From Asanoa ferruginea (GTDB lineage: Bacteria; Actinomycetota; Actinomycetes; Mycobacteriales; Micromonosporaceae), in contig NZ_QUMQ01000001.1 in the NCBI RefSeq assembly GCF_003387075.1, positions 3,162,001 to 3,226,000 of the forward strand: a DNA stretch of 64,000 nt, written 5' to 3'. Made by a program: the position numbers and the translations under genes. The notes below the pieces were generated by a model. It was not told where the DNA came from, searched no databases, and was given only the letters and a program-made list of their open reading frames with translations. Below, piece by piece: positions 9,526-17,578 of the stretch (positions are counted from its first letter, which is position 1; the number at the start of each line of letters is the position of its first letter).

Positions 9526-9738
9526 ATGCTTCACCGTCGACCTGGGTCGGTCGCGAGCTATCTGCTCTGGGCGCTGGTCGCCCTCGGCGACCTGGCAATC
9601 GTGGTGATCAACGCGGGGCTCACCCTGGTGATCGCCCTGGCCGGCTGCGGTGTGGTGGCAGCCGGCACCGCCATGTTGCGCCGCCTGCGGCAACGTGTTC
9701 CGGCCCCCGTCGCAGTGCCCTTGGAGCGCGACGCATAG
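9526..9738 (+). CDS. Small two-helix membrane protein, unknown
   Basis: A 70-aa protein with two hydrophobic segments (about residues 10-30 and 32-50) and a basic L-R-R-L-R-Q-R end. The ATG at 9526 is set by a strong GGAGG site seven bases upstream; longer in-frame starts lack one. It sits 60 bp after the kinase gene and 14 bp before the peptidase gene, so it may belong to their transcript. No family recognised. Confidence 0.6.
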   Translation: MLHRRPGSVASYLLWALVALGDLAIVVINAGLTLVIALAGCGVVAAGTAMLRRLRQRVPAPVAVPLERDA

Positions 9739-9752
9739 TACTGTCGCGGGCC

Positions 9753-10493
9753 ATGCCCCTCGACGAGGTAACGGACATCTGGGATCGCCTCTTCGGCGCG
9801 CAGCCCGACCCACCTTCCTGGCTGGTCGTGTTGACCGCCCTGCTGGCGCTCGCGGTGGTCGTGGTGCGCGGGCCGTGGCGGGTGGCGCGCAACGCCATCA
9901 CGATCGCGCACGAAGGCGGCCACGCCCTGGCCGCGCTGCTCACCGGGCGGCGGCTGCGGGGCGTACGCCTGCATTCGGACACTTCGGGGTTGACCCTCTC
10001 AGCGGGCCGGCCGACCGGGTTGGGCATGGCGGTCACGCTGGCCTGCGGCTATATCGCACCGTCGCTGGTCGGCCTCGGTGGCGCGTTTCTGTTGGGTGGC
10101 AACCACATCACGCTGCTGCTCTGGGTGACGGTGCTGTTGCTGCTGGCGATGCTCATCATGATCCGCAACCCCTACGGCGTCTTCTCGGTGCTGGTGACCG
10201 GCGCGGTGGTCTTCGGCGTTTCCTGGTTCGGCTCGCCGCAGGTGCAGGCGATCTTCGCCTACCTGGCCATCTGGTTCCTGCTGATCGGCGGTGTGCGCCC
10301 GGTCGGCGAGTTGCAGACGCTGCGCAGCCGGGGTCGGCTGCCCGACTCCGACGCCGACCAGTTGGCCCGCGTCACGCACGTCCCCGGTCTGCTCTGGGTC
10401 GGCTTCTTCGGGCTGGTCAGCCTCGTCGCGCTGGTCGTCGGCGGCTACCTGCTCGCCGACCCGATCCTGTCCGCGGCGGGAATCACCAACTGA
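9753..10493 (+). CDS. M50B-like membrane zinc peptidase
   Basis: A 246-aa polytopic membrane protein with the zinc-peptidase motif HEGGH at residues 53-57, located at the end of the first hydrophobic segment, as in the M50B-type integral membrane peptidases. A hydrophobic region with five or six helices follows, with V-R-P-V-G-E-L near 188 that could hold the third metal ligand. The ATG at 9753 fits the -10-like TACTGT at 9739-9744. The gene lies immediately before a SigE-type sigma factor and its membrane-bound partner, so a role in intramembrane release of the sigma factor can be imagined, but no sequence feature proves this. Confidence 0.78.
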   Translation: MPLDEVTDIWDRLFGAQPDPPSWLVVLTALLALAVVVVRGPWRVARNAITIAHEGGHALAALLTGRRLRGVRLHSDTSGLTLSAGRPTGLGMAVTLACGYIAPSLVGLGGAFLLGGNHITLLLWVTVLLLLAMLIMIRNPYGVFSVLVTGAVVFGVSWFGSPQVQAIFAYLAIWFLLIGGVRPVGELQTLRSRGRLPDSDADQLARVTHVPGLLWVGFFGLVSLVALVVGGYLLADPILSAAGITN

Positions 10494-10520
10494 CCAGGCA
10501 ACCAAACACTTCGCCGGCGC

Positions 10521-11027
10521 GTGTTGCCTTTCGTGGACGGCACGGACTTCGACGAGTTCTACCGGGCCAGCCGGCAACGGCTGCTCGGGTTCGTCTACGT
10601 CCTCACCGGTGACCTCTCCGAAGCGCAGGACGCCGTCCAGGAGGCCTACATCCGGGCCTGGCAACGCTGGTCGACGGTACGTGACTACGACGACCCCGAG
10701 GCGTGGATGCGGGTGGTCGCGGCGCGGATCGCGGTGAGCCGGTGGCGGAGCCTGCGCAGCCGGGCCCGCGCCTACCTGCGGCACGGCGCGGTCGAGTCGG
10801 TGCCGCCGCCCAACACCGACACCGTCGAAGTGGTCGCGGCATTGCGCCGGTTGCCGGAGGAACAGCGCACGGCGATCGCGTTGTACTACCTGATGGGCAT
10901 GCCGGTCGCCGAGGTCGCCCGGGAGACCGGTGCGCCCGAGGGCACGGTCAAGGCACGCCTCGCGCGCGGCCGCACCGCCCTGGCCGGCCTGCTCGCCGTC
11001 GAACTCGGCGAGGTGGCCGATGCGTGA
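10521..11027 (+). CDS. ECF RNA polymerase sigma factor, SigE family
   Basis: A 168-aa extracytoplasmic-function sigma factor. Region 2 spans roughly residues 8-75 (F-D-E-F-Y-R-A-S-R, then GDLSEAQDAVQEAYIRAW, the -10-binding helix), and region 4 roughly 100-155 with L-R-R-L-P-E-E-Q-R-T-A and the helix-turn-helix M-P-V-A-E-V-A-R-E-T-G-A-P-E-G-T-V-K-A. Length and composition match the actinobacterial SigE subfamily of short sigma factors. The start is a GTG at 10521. The stop overlaps the next start by 8 bp (ATGCGTGA), coupling translation to the presumed regulator. Confidence 0.92.
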   Translation: MLPFVDGTDFDEFYRASRQRLLGFVYVLTGDLSEAQDAVQEAYIRAWQRWSTVRDYDDPEAWMRVVAARIAVSRWRSLRSRARAYLRHGAVESVPPPNTDTVEVVAALRRLPEEQRTAIALYYLMGMPVAEVARETGAPEGTVKARLARGRTALAGLLAVELGEVADA

Positions 11028-11901
11028 CGAGATCGACCTGACCCAGCGCCTGGCCACCGACCTCGGCCGGGTGCAGTGGCCCGCGGGCGAGGAGATCCGG
11101 AAGATCGCCCGCCGGCGCAACCGCCGTGCGGCCGTCGCCGCCTCGCTGTCCGTACTCCTGCTGCTTTCCGGTGTGTGGGTCGTGGCCACGCGGCCGTTCC
11201 AGCAACAGCAGACCGCCGACACGTTCGCGTCCGCCCCGGACGCCACGATCACGCCCGGCGACACCGAGTGGATCCCGCCGGAGGCGTTGTTGACGCCCGA
11301 GGATGTCGGGCCGGGGTTGGTGGCCACCCGGGTTTCGGTCAAGCAGAACCAGCCGATCGGGGCGTGGGCGTTCACGCTCGCGGGTTGTCCGGCGTTCGCC
11401 AAGGTGCCCACCTACCAGGGCGTCTACCAATATCGGCGGGACCAGACCCTGGAGTTCCCTCCGAAGATCCCGGGCAAGCCGGAGACCGGGCTCGCCGTGT
11501 TGCACCAGAGCGTGATGCGGCTGCCCGGCGGCGCCGCACGCGACCTGGTGCGGGAGGCGGTCGAGGTCACCGAGGCGTGCCCGAAATACAGCTCGATCGG
11601 GATGCTGTCGGCGCTGACCGGTGACCCCGAGATGGAGAAGCAGCAGGTCAAGGTGGAGACCACGCACGTCTGGGTCGAACTCGACAAGGGTTTCGCCGGT
11701 GACGAGTCGGTGCTGTTCGAGCACCGGATAACCGGCGCGAGCCCCGCCGTCGTGCTCGGCACGTCGGCCATCGTGCTGGTGCGGGTCGGCGACCTGGTCG
11801 CCACCGTCGAGCAGGTCAACGGCGAGAGCACCGAGACCACCCGGCGGCTGGCCAAGCGGGCCGCGGCCTGGCTCTGCACGGCCGCGACGCCACCCTGCTG
11901 A
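11020..11901 (+). CDS. Single-pass membrane protein, probable anti-sigma partner
   Basis: A 293-aa protein with a short cytoplasmic N-terminus (about 38 residues, acidic then R-R-R-N-R-R), one membrane helix at about residues 40-60 and a large extracytoplasmic domain with three or four cysteines. The real start is the ATG at 11020, which overlaps the sigma factor stop; reading further upstream only shadows the sigma gene. Position and topology are those of the membrane regulators paired with SigE-family sigma factors. There is no zinc-finger anti-sigma motif, so the anti-sigma role is inferred. The outer domain resembles no family that I can name. Confidence 0.75.
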   Translation: MRDEIDLTQRLATDLGRVQWPAGEEIRKIARRRNRRAAVAASLSVLLLLSGVWVVATRPFQQQQTADTFASAPDATITPGDTEWIPPEALLTPEDVGPGLVATRVSVKQNQPIGAWAFTLAGCPAFAKVPTYQGVYQYRRDQTLEFPPKIPGKPETGLAVLHQSVMRLPGGAARDLVREAVEVTEACPKYSSIGMLSALTGDPEMEKQQVKVETTHVWVELDKGFAGDESVLFEHRITGASPAVVLGTSAIVLVRVGDLVATVEQVNGESTETTRRLAKRAAAWLCTAATPPC

Positions 11902-12408
11902 TCAGGTGCCGCGGGCCAGTTCGGCGGCCGCGTGCCGGTGCGGGTCGTCCTGCGCGAGCCGGCCGAGCACCGCGCCGCTGATCTCGGTCAGCGCGTCGAG
12001 TTGCTCCGGGGTGAGCAGGTCGAGCAGGTAGCTCCGGACCGCCGCGAGCCGGTCGTCGGTGGCGCCCTCGACCGCGGCACGGCCCGCCTCGGTGAGCTGG
12101 AAGACGGCGCCGCGCGAGTCTTCGACGCAGTCTTCGCGCACCACCAGGCCGCGGGTCTGCATCCGGCCCAGGTGGTGGGAGAGCCGGCTCTTCTCCCACT
12201 GCACCTCACAGCGCAGCGCCAGCCCGCGCAGCCGGTGTTCGGGCGCGGCGAGCAGCGCCGACAGGATCGCGAAGTCGGCGTCGGACAGCCCGGTCTCGGC
12301 CAGCAGTTGCCGGTTGAGCTGGCTGGAGAGCAGCCCTTGCATGCGGCGGTAGCCGTCCCAGGCCCGCTGCTCGCGTGCGGAGAGCGGACGGATGCCGTTG
12401 GTGGCCAT
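11902..12408 (-). CDS. MarR-family transcriptional regulator
   Basis: A 168-aa winged-helix repressor. The recognition region C-E-V-Q-W-E-K-S-R-L-S-H-H-L-G-R-M lies around residues 68-84, followed by the wing G-L-V-V-R-E-D-C-V-E-D-S-R-G-A and a C-terminal dimerisation helix. The ATG at 12408 has a -10 hexamer TATTGT exactly six bases upstream, so it is a leaderless start and longer readings are rejected. It is divergent from the LLM-hemerythrin gene, with two related palindromes in the 81-bp gap, which strongly suggests that it controls both promoters. Cys69 and Cys97 in and next to the DNA-binding region could be redox sensitive. Confidence 0.9.
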   Translation of the reverse strand: MATNGIRPLSAREQRAWDGYRRMQGLLSSQLNRQLLAETGLSDADFAILSALLAAPEHRLRGLALRCEVQWEKSRLSHHLGRMQTRGLVVREDCVEDSRGAVFQLTEAGRAAVEGATDDRLAAVRSYLLDLLTPEQLDALTEISGAVLGRLAQDDPHRHAAAELARGT

Positions 12409-12414
12409 GCTGTG

Positions 12415-12420
12415 ACAATA
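12415..12420 (-). promoter_or_regulatory. -10 element TATTGT of the leaderless marR gene
   Basis: TATTGT on the minus strand ends six bases before the ATG at 12408. The imperfect palindrome at 12427-12442 lies directly upstream, where a bound repressor would block this promoter. Confidence 0.55.
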
Positions 12421-12426
12421 GCCATT

Positions 12427-12469
12427 GGTTGACGTATCAGCCAGTTGGGTTATGGTTGACGCGTCAACC
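12427..12469. promoter_or_regulatory. Paired MarR operators and promoter of the LLM-hemerythrin gene
   Basis: GGTTGACGCGTCAACC (12454-12469) is a perfect 16-bp palindrome. GGTTGACGTATCAGCC (12427-12442) is a degenerate copy 27 bp upstream. On the plus strand TTGACG (12429-12434) and TATGGT (12451-12456) form a -35/-10 pair with a 16-bp spacer, so one operator covers the -35 and the other starts in the -10. Confidence 0.65.
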
Positions 12470-12489
12470 GTGTCTTCCGGAGGAACCCA

Positions 12490-14115
12490 GTGACTGACTA
12501 CGGGCATGAGCTGCTGTTCGGCACGTTCATCACGCCACGCGCCGACTCGCCCGAGCGCGTCGTCGCGCTCGCCCAGCTCTCCGAGCAGGCCGGGCTCGAC
12601 CTGGTGACCGCACAGGACCACCCCTACCAGGCGGCGTTCCTGGACACCTGGACCCTGCTCTCGATGATCGTCGGGCGCACCCAGCGGATCCGGGTCTCGC
12701 CCAACGTCGCCAACCTGCCGCTGCGCCCACCGGCCGTCTTGGCCCGCTCGGCCGCCAGCCTCGACCTGCTCAGCGGGGGCCGGGTCGAGCTGGGCCTGGG
12801 CGCCGGCGCGTTCTGGGACGCGATCGTCGCCAACGGCGGGCCGCACCGCACCCCGCCCGAGTCGGTCGAGGCGCTCGAAGAGGCGATCGCCGTGATCCGC
12901 GGCATCTGGGGCCAGACCGGCTCATCGGTGCAGGTCAATGGAAAGCATTATCGGGTACGCGGTGCGAAGGTCGGCCCCGAGCCGGCACACGACATCGGCA
13001 TCTGGGTCGGCGCCTACAAGCCGCGGATGCTGCGCCTGATCGGCCGGCTCGCCGACGGATGGTTGCCGACGCTCGGCTACGTCCAGCCCGACCAGTTCCC
13101 GGAGCTCAACAAGCTGATCGACGACGCGGCCGTCAAGGCCGGCCGGGAGCCCGCGGCGATCCGGCGGTTGGTCAACTTCAGCGGGGTCTTCAGCCGGGGT
13201 CCGGTTGGTAGCGGCATCAGCGGTACCGCCGAGGATTGGGCCGAGCAGCTCACCGAACTGACCCTGACGCACGGCCTGAGCGCATACATCCTGGCCGGCG
13301 ACGACGCGACGACCATCCAGCGGTTCGGTGCCGAGGTGGCGCCGGCGGTGCGCGAGCGGGTGGCGGCGGAACGCGCCCGACCAGCCGCGACCGGGACCGG
13401 GAGCGGGACAGCGACCGCGACCGGGACCGGGACCGGGACAGCGACCGGGACCGTGCCGTCGCCGGAGCCCGAGCAGGCCGCGCCGCGTGAGTCGATCACC
13501 GTCAATGGCGAGATCCCCGGCGTCGGCATCACGCCGACGCCCGACGACGGCGTCCGGCTCGCCGACCGGACGGTCTGGGACGAGAGCGAGCGCCCGGTGG
13601 CACCGCGGATCGACGAGGGGCACAAATACACCCGGCACGAGCGGGCCCGCGGCCAGCAGCTCATCGACATCCACGACCACCTGCGCGAGGAACTGGCCCA
13701 GGTGCGCGACCTGGTCGACCAGGTCGAGGCCGGGATGCTGGGCATCGGCGAGGCCCGCTCGGCGATCAACGAGATGACGTTGCGGCAGAACAACTGGACC
13801 CTCGGCACCTACTGCGAGTCCTACTGCCGGCTGGTCACCACCCACCACACCATCGAAGACCAGTCGATGCTGCCCAACCTGCGCCAGGCCGACGCCCGGC
13901 TCGCCCCGGTGACCCTGCGCCTGGAAGCCGAGCACAAGGTCATCCACGAGGTGATCGAGAGCGTCGACCGGGCGCTAGTCGCGCTGGTCGCCGGCGAGGG
14001 CGACCTCAAGGGCCTGCGCGCCGAGGTCGACCTGCTCACCGACACACTGCTGAGTCATCTGTCCTATGAGGAGCGTTCGCTGGTCGAGCCGCTAGCCCGC
14101 TACGGCATGCACTAA
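12490..14115 (+). CDS. Luciferase-like flavin oxidoreductase fused to hemerythrin domain
   Basis: A 541-aa fusion. Residues 1-295 are a bacterial-luciferase-type (LLM) flavin-dependent monooxygenase of the F420/FMN class: F-G-T-F-I-T-P start, TAQDHPYQ near 39, S-G-G-R-V-E-L-G-L-G-A-G near 95, and G-I-W-V-G-A. A low-complexity Thr/Gly/Ala linker encoded by GGGACC/GCGACC repeats (nt 13387-13450) leads through a Pro-rich stretch to a hemerythrin-like four-helix domain (about 377-541) with IHDHLREEL, TTHHTIEDQ, EHKVIHEVIE and SHLSYEER, the expected His/Glu iron ligands. The GTG at 12490 has a GGAGG site. The divergent MarR repressor probably controls it. Likely a cytoplasmic oxidation or stress enzyme that uses or senses O2. 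Confidence 0.88.
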   Translation: MTDYGHELLFGTFITPRADSPERVVALAQLSEQAGLDLVTAQDHPYQAAFLDTWTLLSMIVGRTQRIRVSPNVANLPLRPPAVLARSAASLDLLSGGRVELGLGAGAFWDAIVANGGPHRTPPESVEALEEAIAVIRGIWGQTGSSVQVNGKHYRVRGAKVGPEPAHDIGIWVGAYKPRMLRLIGRLADGWLPTLGYVQPDQFPELNKLIDDAAVKAGREPAAIRRLVNFSGVFSRGPVGSGISGTAEDWAEQLTELTLTHGLSAYILAGDDATTIQRFGAEVAPAVRERVAAERARPAATGTGSGTATATGTGTGTATGTVPSPEPEQAAPRESITVNGEIPGVGITPTPDDGVRLADRTVWDESERPVAPRIDEGHKYTRHERARGQQLIDIHDHLREELAQVRDLVDQVEAGMLGIGEARSAINEMTLRQNNWTLGTYCESYCRLVTTHHTIEDQSMLPNLRQADARLAPVTLRLEAEHKVIHEVIESVDRALVALVAGEGDLKGLRAEVDLLTDTLLSHLSYEERSLVEPLARYGMH

Positions 14116-14119
14116 AGCA

Positions 14120-15709
14120 CTAGAGCGGGATGTTGCCGTGCTTCTTCGGCGGCAACGTCTCGCGCTTGGTGCGCAGGGCGCGCAACCCGCGAACGATCTG
14201 GGTGCGCGTCTCGTGCGGCGGGATGACCGCGTCGACATAGCCCCGCTCGGCCGCGATGTAGGGGTTGGCCAGCGTGTCCTCGTATTCCTGGATCTTCGCG
14301 GCGCGCACCGCGGCCGGGTCTTCGGCCTCGGCGAGCTCGCTGCGGTAGAGGATGTTGACCGCGCCCTGCGCACCCATCACCGCGATCTGTGCGGTCGGCC
14401 AGGCGAAGTTGAGATCGGCGCCGAGATGCTTCGAACCCATCACGTCGTACGCGCCGCCGTAAGCCTTGCGGGTGATGACGGTGAGCTTGGGGACGGTCGC
14501 TTCGGCGTACGCGTAGATGAGTTTGGCGCCCCTCCGGATGATGCCGTCCCATTCCTGGCCGGTGCCGGGCAGGAACCCGGGAACGTCCACAAAGGTCAGC
14601 ACCGGGATGTTGAACGCGTCGCAGGTGCGCACGAACCGGGCGGCCTTCTCGGACGCCGCGATGTCGAGCGTGCCCGCGAAGTGCTGCGGCTGGTTGGCGA
14701 CCACGCCGACCGGCCGGCCCTCGACCCGGCCGTAGCCGACCACGATGTTCTGCGCGTAGAGCGGCATCACCTCGAGGAACTCGCCCTCGTCGAGCACGTG
14801 GGTGATGACGGTCTTGATGTCGTAGGGCTGGTTGGCCGAGTCGGGCACGAGCGTGTCGAGCTCGCGGTCGGCATCGGTGATCTCCAGCGGCGCGGTGGCC
14901 GGGAAGACCGGCGGCTCGTCGAGGTTGTTGGACGGCAAGTAGGACAGCAGCGCCTTGACGTAGTCGATCGCGTCGTCCTCGTCGGCGGCCAGATAGTGCG
15001 CGTTGCCGCTGCGGGTGTTGTGGGTGCGGGCGCCGCCCAACTCCTCCATGCCGACGTCTTCGCCGGTGACCGTCTTGATCACGTCGGGGCCGGTGATGAA
15101 CATGTGCGAGGTCTGGTCGACCATCACGGTGAAGTCGGTGACCGCGGGCGAGTAGACAGCGCCGCCGGCGCAAGGACCCATGACCAGCGAGATCTGGGGT
15201 ACGACGCCAGAGGCGCGCACGTTGCGGAAGAAGATCTCGCCGTAGAGGCCGAGCGAGACGACGCCCTCCTGGATCCGCGCACCACCCGAGTCGTTGATGC
15301 CGATCACCGGGCAGCCGGTCTTCATCGCGAGGTCCATCACCTTGACGATCTTCTGGCCGAAGACCTCGCCGAGCGACCCGCCGAAGACAGTGAAGTCCTG
15401 GGCGAAGACACAGACCGGCCGGCCGTCGACGGTGCCGTAGCCGGTGATCACGCCGTCGCCGTAGGGCCGCGTCTGGTCGAGTCCGAACGCGACGGAGCGG
15501 TGCCGGGCCAGCTCGTCGAGCTCGACGAAGCTACCTTCGTCGAGCAGCATCCCGATCCGCTCGCGAGCGGTCTTCTTACCTCGGGCGTGCTGCTTCTCGA
15601 CCGCGCGCGCCGAGCCCGCGTGGGTCGCGTCGTCGGTGCGGGCCGCGAGGTCAGCGAGGCGACCGGCCGTGGTGCGGACGTCGCGTTCGGCACTGCGTTG
15701 ATCTGTCAC
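14120..15709 (-). CDS. accD: Acyl-CoA carboxylase carboxyltransferase beta subunit
   Basis: A 529-aa beta subunit of the AccD5/PccB type, which transfers CO2 from carboxybiotin to propionyl- or acetyl-CoA. It has the two crotonase-like halves and both oxyanion-hole loops: [12 protein letters not shown] in the first half and [14 protein letters not shown] in the second. The Asp in GGAYDVM is the residue that, in the Streptomyces PccB/AccB comparison, favours propionyl-CoA. The GTG at 15709 is supported by a -10 TACGAT six bases upstream. birA is divergent about 0.9 kb away. The matching epsilon gene is displaced to 6.8 kb, and no alpha (biotin carrier) gene is in the window. Confidence 0.95.
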   Translation of the reverse strand: MTDQRSAERDVRTTAGRLADLAARTDDATHAGSARAVEKQHARGKKTARERIGMLLDEGSFVELDELARHRSVAFGLDQTRPYGDGVITGYGTVDGRPVCVFAQDFTVFGGSLGEVFGQKIVKVMDLAMKTGCPVIGINDSGGARIQEGVVSLGLYGEIFFRNVRASGVVPQISLVMGPCAGGAVYSPAVTDFTVMVDQTSHMFITGPDVIKTVTGEDVGMEELGGARTHNTRSGNAHYLAADEDDAIDYVKALLSYLPSNNLDEPPVFPATAPLEITDADRELDTLVPDSANQPYDIKTVITHVLDEGEFLEVMPLYAQNIVVGYGRVEGRPVGVVANQPQHFAGTLDIAASEKAARFVRTCDAFNIPVLTFVDVPGFLPGTGQEWDGIIRRGAKLIYAYAEATVPKLTVITRKAYGGAYDVMGSKHLGADLNFAWPTAQIAVMGAQGAVNILYRSELAEAEDPAAVRAAKIQEYEDTLANPYIAAERGYVDAVIPPHETRTQIVRGLRALRTKRETLPPKKHGNIPL

Positions 15710-15715
15710 GGGCCG

Positions 15716-15721
15716 ATCGTA
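15716..15721 (-). promoter_or_regulatory. -10 element TACGAT of leaderless accD
   Basis: TACGAT on the minus strand ends six bases before the GTG at 15709; no ribosome binding site is present in the six-base gap. Confidence 0.55.
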
Positions 15722-15808
15722 ACGACGGTTCAGGTGCCCGGTGCTGTGCCATTGGTCTCGACCACCCCGTAGCGTTTCGCGACTATTGCCCCATTCGTTA
15801 TCACTCTC

Positions 15809-16522
15809 GTGAAGATGGTCGTCGGGATGCTGCTACTGGTCGGCGGCGTCGCCGTCCTTCTCACCATGAACCGGCTGTTGTGGCCGCTGGCCGAGCGCGG
15901 CGGACCAGCCGGAAGCCCGGGGTTGCCCGGGCGGACGCCGGTGGCGGGCGGCCGGCCGGGGCCGGCCCGCCACCCGCGCCAACGGGTGCCGACAGGCACT
16001 CCACCGGACGGGCAAGCCCGCGCGGACGCCCGCGCCGGAGCCCGCGAGGACGCTCGCGCCGGAGCCCGCGAGGACGCTCGCGCCGGAGCCCGCGAGGACG
16101 CTCGCGCCGGAGTCCGCGCGGACGCCCGGGCCGGGGCCCGCGGCGACGCTCGCGCCGGAGCCCGCGCGGACGCCCGCGCCGGAGCCCGCGCCGGAGCCCG
16201 CGAGGACGCCCGTGCCGGAGTCCGCGCGGACGCCCGGGCCGGGGCCCGCGAGGACGCCCGTGCCGGAGCCCGCGCGGACGCCCGGGCCGGAGCCCGCGCG
16301 GACGCCCGCGCCGGAGCCCGCGCGGACGCCCGGGCCGGGGCCCGCGGTGACGCTCGCGTCGAGTCCCGGGCGCAGGCCCGCGCCGGGGCCCGCGCGGACG
16401 CCCGGGCCATGGCGGGTGCGGACGCGCGCGCCGAGTCCCGGGCGCAGACCAGGGCGCGGGCCCGCGCGGCCGGACAGGTCTACCGGGCGGCCAGCCGCGA
16501 GCAGACACCGCCCACCCGCTAG
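15809..16522 (+). CDS. Membrane-anchored protein with 8-residue Ala/Arg/Asp/Gly repeats (uncertain frame)
   Basis: A 237-aa reading frame with an N-terminal hydrophobic segment (residues 3-21) and Pro/Gly-rich spacer, then a long array of 8-residue units of the form D-A-R-A-G-A-R-E (about residues 70-200). The array is encoded by a 24-nt tandem repeat (16020-16410). The same DNA is open in other frames: one plus frame gives P-E-P-A-R-T-P-A units and the minus strand gives S-R-A-P-A-R-A units, so the repeat alone cannot decide the coding frame. This frame is preferred because only it continues from a plausible start (GTG 15809) and membrane anchor. No function recognised; it lies between accD and birA. 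Confidence 0.4.
   Translation: MKMVVGMLLLVGGVAVLLTMNRLLWPLAERGGPAGSPGLPGRTPVAGGRPGPARHPRQRVPTGTPPDGQARADARAGAREDARAGAREDARAGAREDARAGVRADARAGARGDARAGARADARAGARAGAREDARAGVRADARAGAREDARAGARADARAGARADARAGARADARAGARGDARVESRAQARAGARADARAMAGADARAESRAQTRARARAAGQVYRAASREQTPPTR
16020..16410. repeat. 24-nt tandem repeat array
   Basis: Units like GCCGGAGCCCGCGAGGACGC plus TCGC recur about 16 times with drift at a few positions (GAG/GCG, CTC/CCC, GTC/GCC). The first three units are nearly identical and later ones diverge. One truncated unit occurs near 16185-16200. Confidence 0.85.
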
Positions 16523-16524
16523 GG

Positions 16525-16572
16525 CCGGGACCTCGGGAGGCCGGGACCTCGGGAGGCCGGGACCTCGGGAGG
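16525..16572. repeat. Three perfect 16-nt tandem copies upstream of birA
   Basis: CCGGGACCTCGGGAGG is repeated three times without change and followed by a partial copy. It ends 22 bp before the birA -10 element. Confidence 0.9.
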
Positions 16573-16594
16573 CCGGCACCGAGATCAGGAGGCA

Positions 16595-16600
16595 TAGGCT
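16595..16600 (+). promoter_or_regulatory. -10 element TAGGCT of leaderless birA
   Basis: TAGGCT ends six bases before the GTG at 16607. The tandem 16-nt repeats lie just upstream, where the -35 region would be. Confidence 0.55.
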
Positions 16601-16606
16601 TGCCGG

Positions 16607-17491
16607 GTGCCGGGCTCGCCGTACACCGACCTTGACCGTCCGCCGCTGCGTGTTCAGGCACTGCAGCGGGCGTTGACCGGGCCCGGCGACTTCTGGACCC
16701 GGCTCGACGTGCGTGCCGAGACCTCGTCGACCAACGCCGACCTGGCCGCGGCCGCCAGCGCCGGAGAGCCTGAAGGGCTGGTCGAGGTCGCCGAGCGGCA
16801 GACTGCCGGCCGCGGCCGGCTCGGCCGGGTCTGGCAGTCGCCGCCGCGGGCCGGGATCGCCGTCAGTGTGCTGCTCCGCCCCGGCGCGGCCCGCCCCGAG
16901 CTGGGCTGGTCGGCGCTGCCGCCGAAGGCGTACGCCTGGTTGCCGTTGCTCGCCGGTGTTGCCGTCGCGGAGGCGGTCACCCGCCTGGCCGAGCTGCCGG
17001 ACGGCGTGCTGCCCGCGCTGAAGTGGCCCAACGACCTGCTGATCAACGACGCCAAAGTGGCCGGCATCCTGGCCGAAGGGGTCGCCGACGGGTCCGGTGA
17101 GCCGCCGGCGGTGGTCGTCGGGATGGGGCTCAACGTGACGTTGCGCGCCGACGAGCTGCCCACGAGCCCGACCGGGCTGCCGGCCACCTCGCTGCGGCTG
17201 GCCGGTGCCGAGGTGACCGACCGTGATCCGCTGCTGCGGGCGATCCTGCGCGGGCTGGCGACCTGGTACGAGCGCTGGCGGGAGGCCGACGGTGACGCGG
17301 CCGCGAGCGGGCTGCGCGGCGCCTACCTGAGCCGCTGCGGCACGGTGGGCCGCACGGTGCGGGTGCTGCTGCCCGGCGGCGGCGAGTTCAGCGGCACCGC
17401 GACCGGCGTCGACGACAGCGGCCGGCTGATCGTGCGCACCCCGCAAGGCGACCAGATCGTCGCCGCGGGTGACGTGCTGCACCTACGCTGA
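16607..17491 (+). CDS. birA: Biotin--[acetyl-CoA-carboxylase] ligase
   Basis: A 294-aa biotin protein ligase that activates biotin as biotinyl-AMP and attaches it to the carrier domain of acyl-CoA carboxylases. Motifs are T-S-S-T-N at 39-43, GRGRLGR at 68-74 (biotinyl-AMP loop) and KWPNDLLI at 139-146, with a G-M-G-L-N-V strand at about 172. The C-terminal 50 residues form the small SH3-like domain. No N-terminal DNA-binding domain precedes the catalytic part, so this is the monofunctional type and not a repressor. It is divergent from accD as in mycobacteria, and a PH-domain gene follows, again as in mycobacteria. Confidence 0.95.
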   Translation: MPGSPYTDLDRPPLRVQALQRALTGPGDFWTRLDVRAETSSTNADLAAAASAGEPEGLVEVAERQTAGRGRLGRVWQSPPRAGIAVSVLLRPGAARPELGWSALPPKAYAWLPLLAGVAVAEAVTRLAELPDGVLPALKWPNDLLINDAKVAGILAEGVADGSGEPPAVVVGMGLNVTLRADELPTSPTGLPATSLRLAGAEVTDRDPLLRAILRGLATWYERWREADGDAAASGLRGAYLSRCGTVGRTVRVLLPGGGEFSGTATGVDDSGRLIVRTPQGDQIVAAGDVLHLR

Positions 17492-17578
17492 CACCCGACA
17501 ACATCCGGGGGTACGCGCCAACGGGGCGAGGCAGTAGGTTCACCCCCGACCCGTCAGCGTGCGCCCCGGAGGTGTGCC

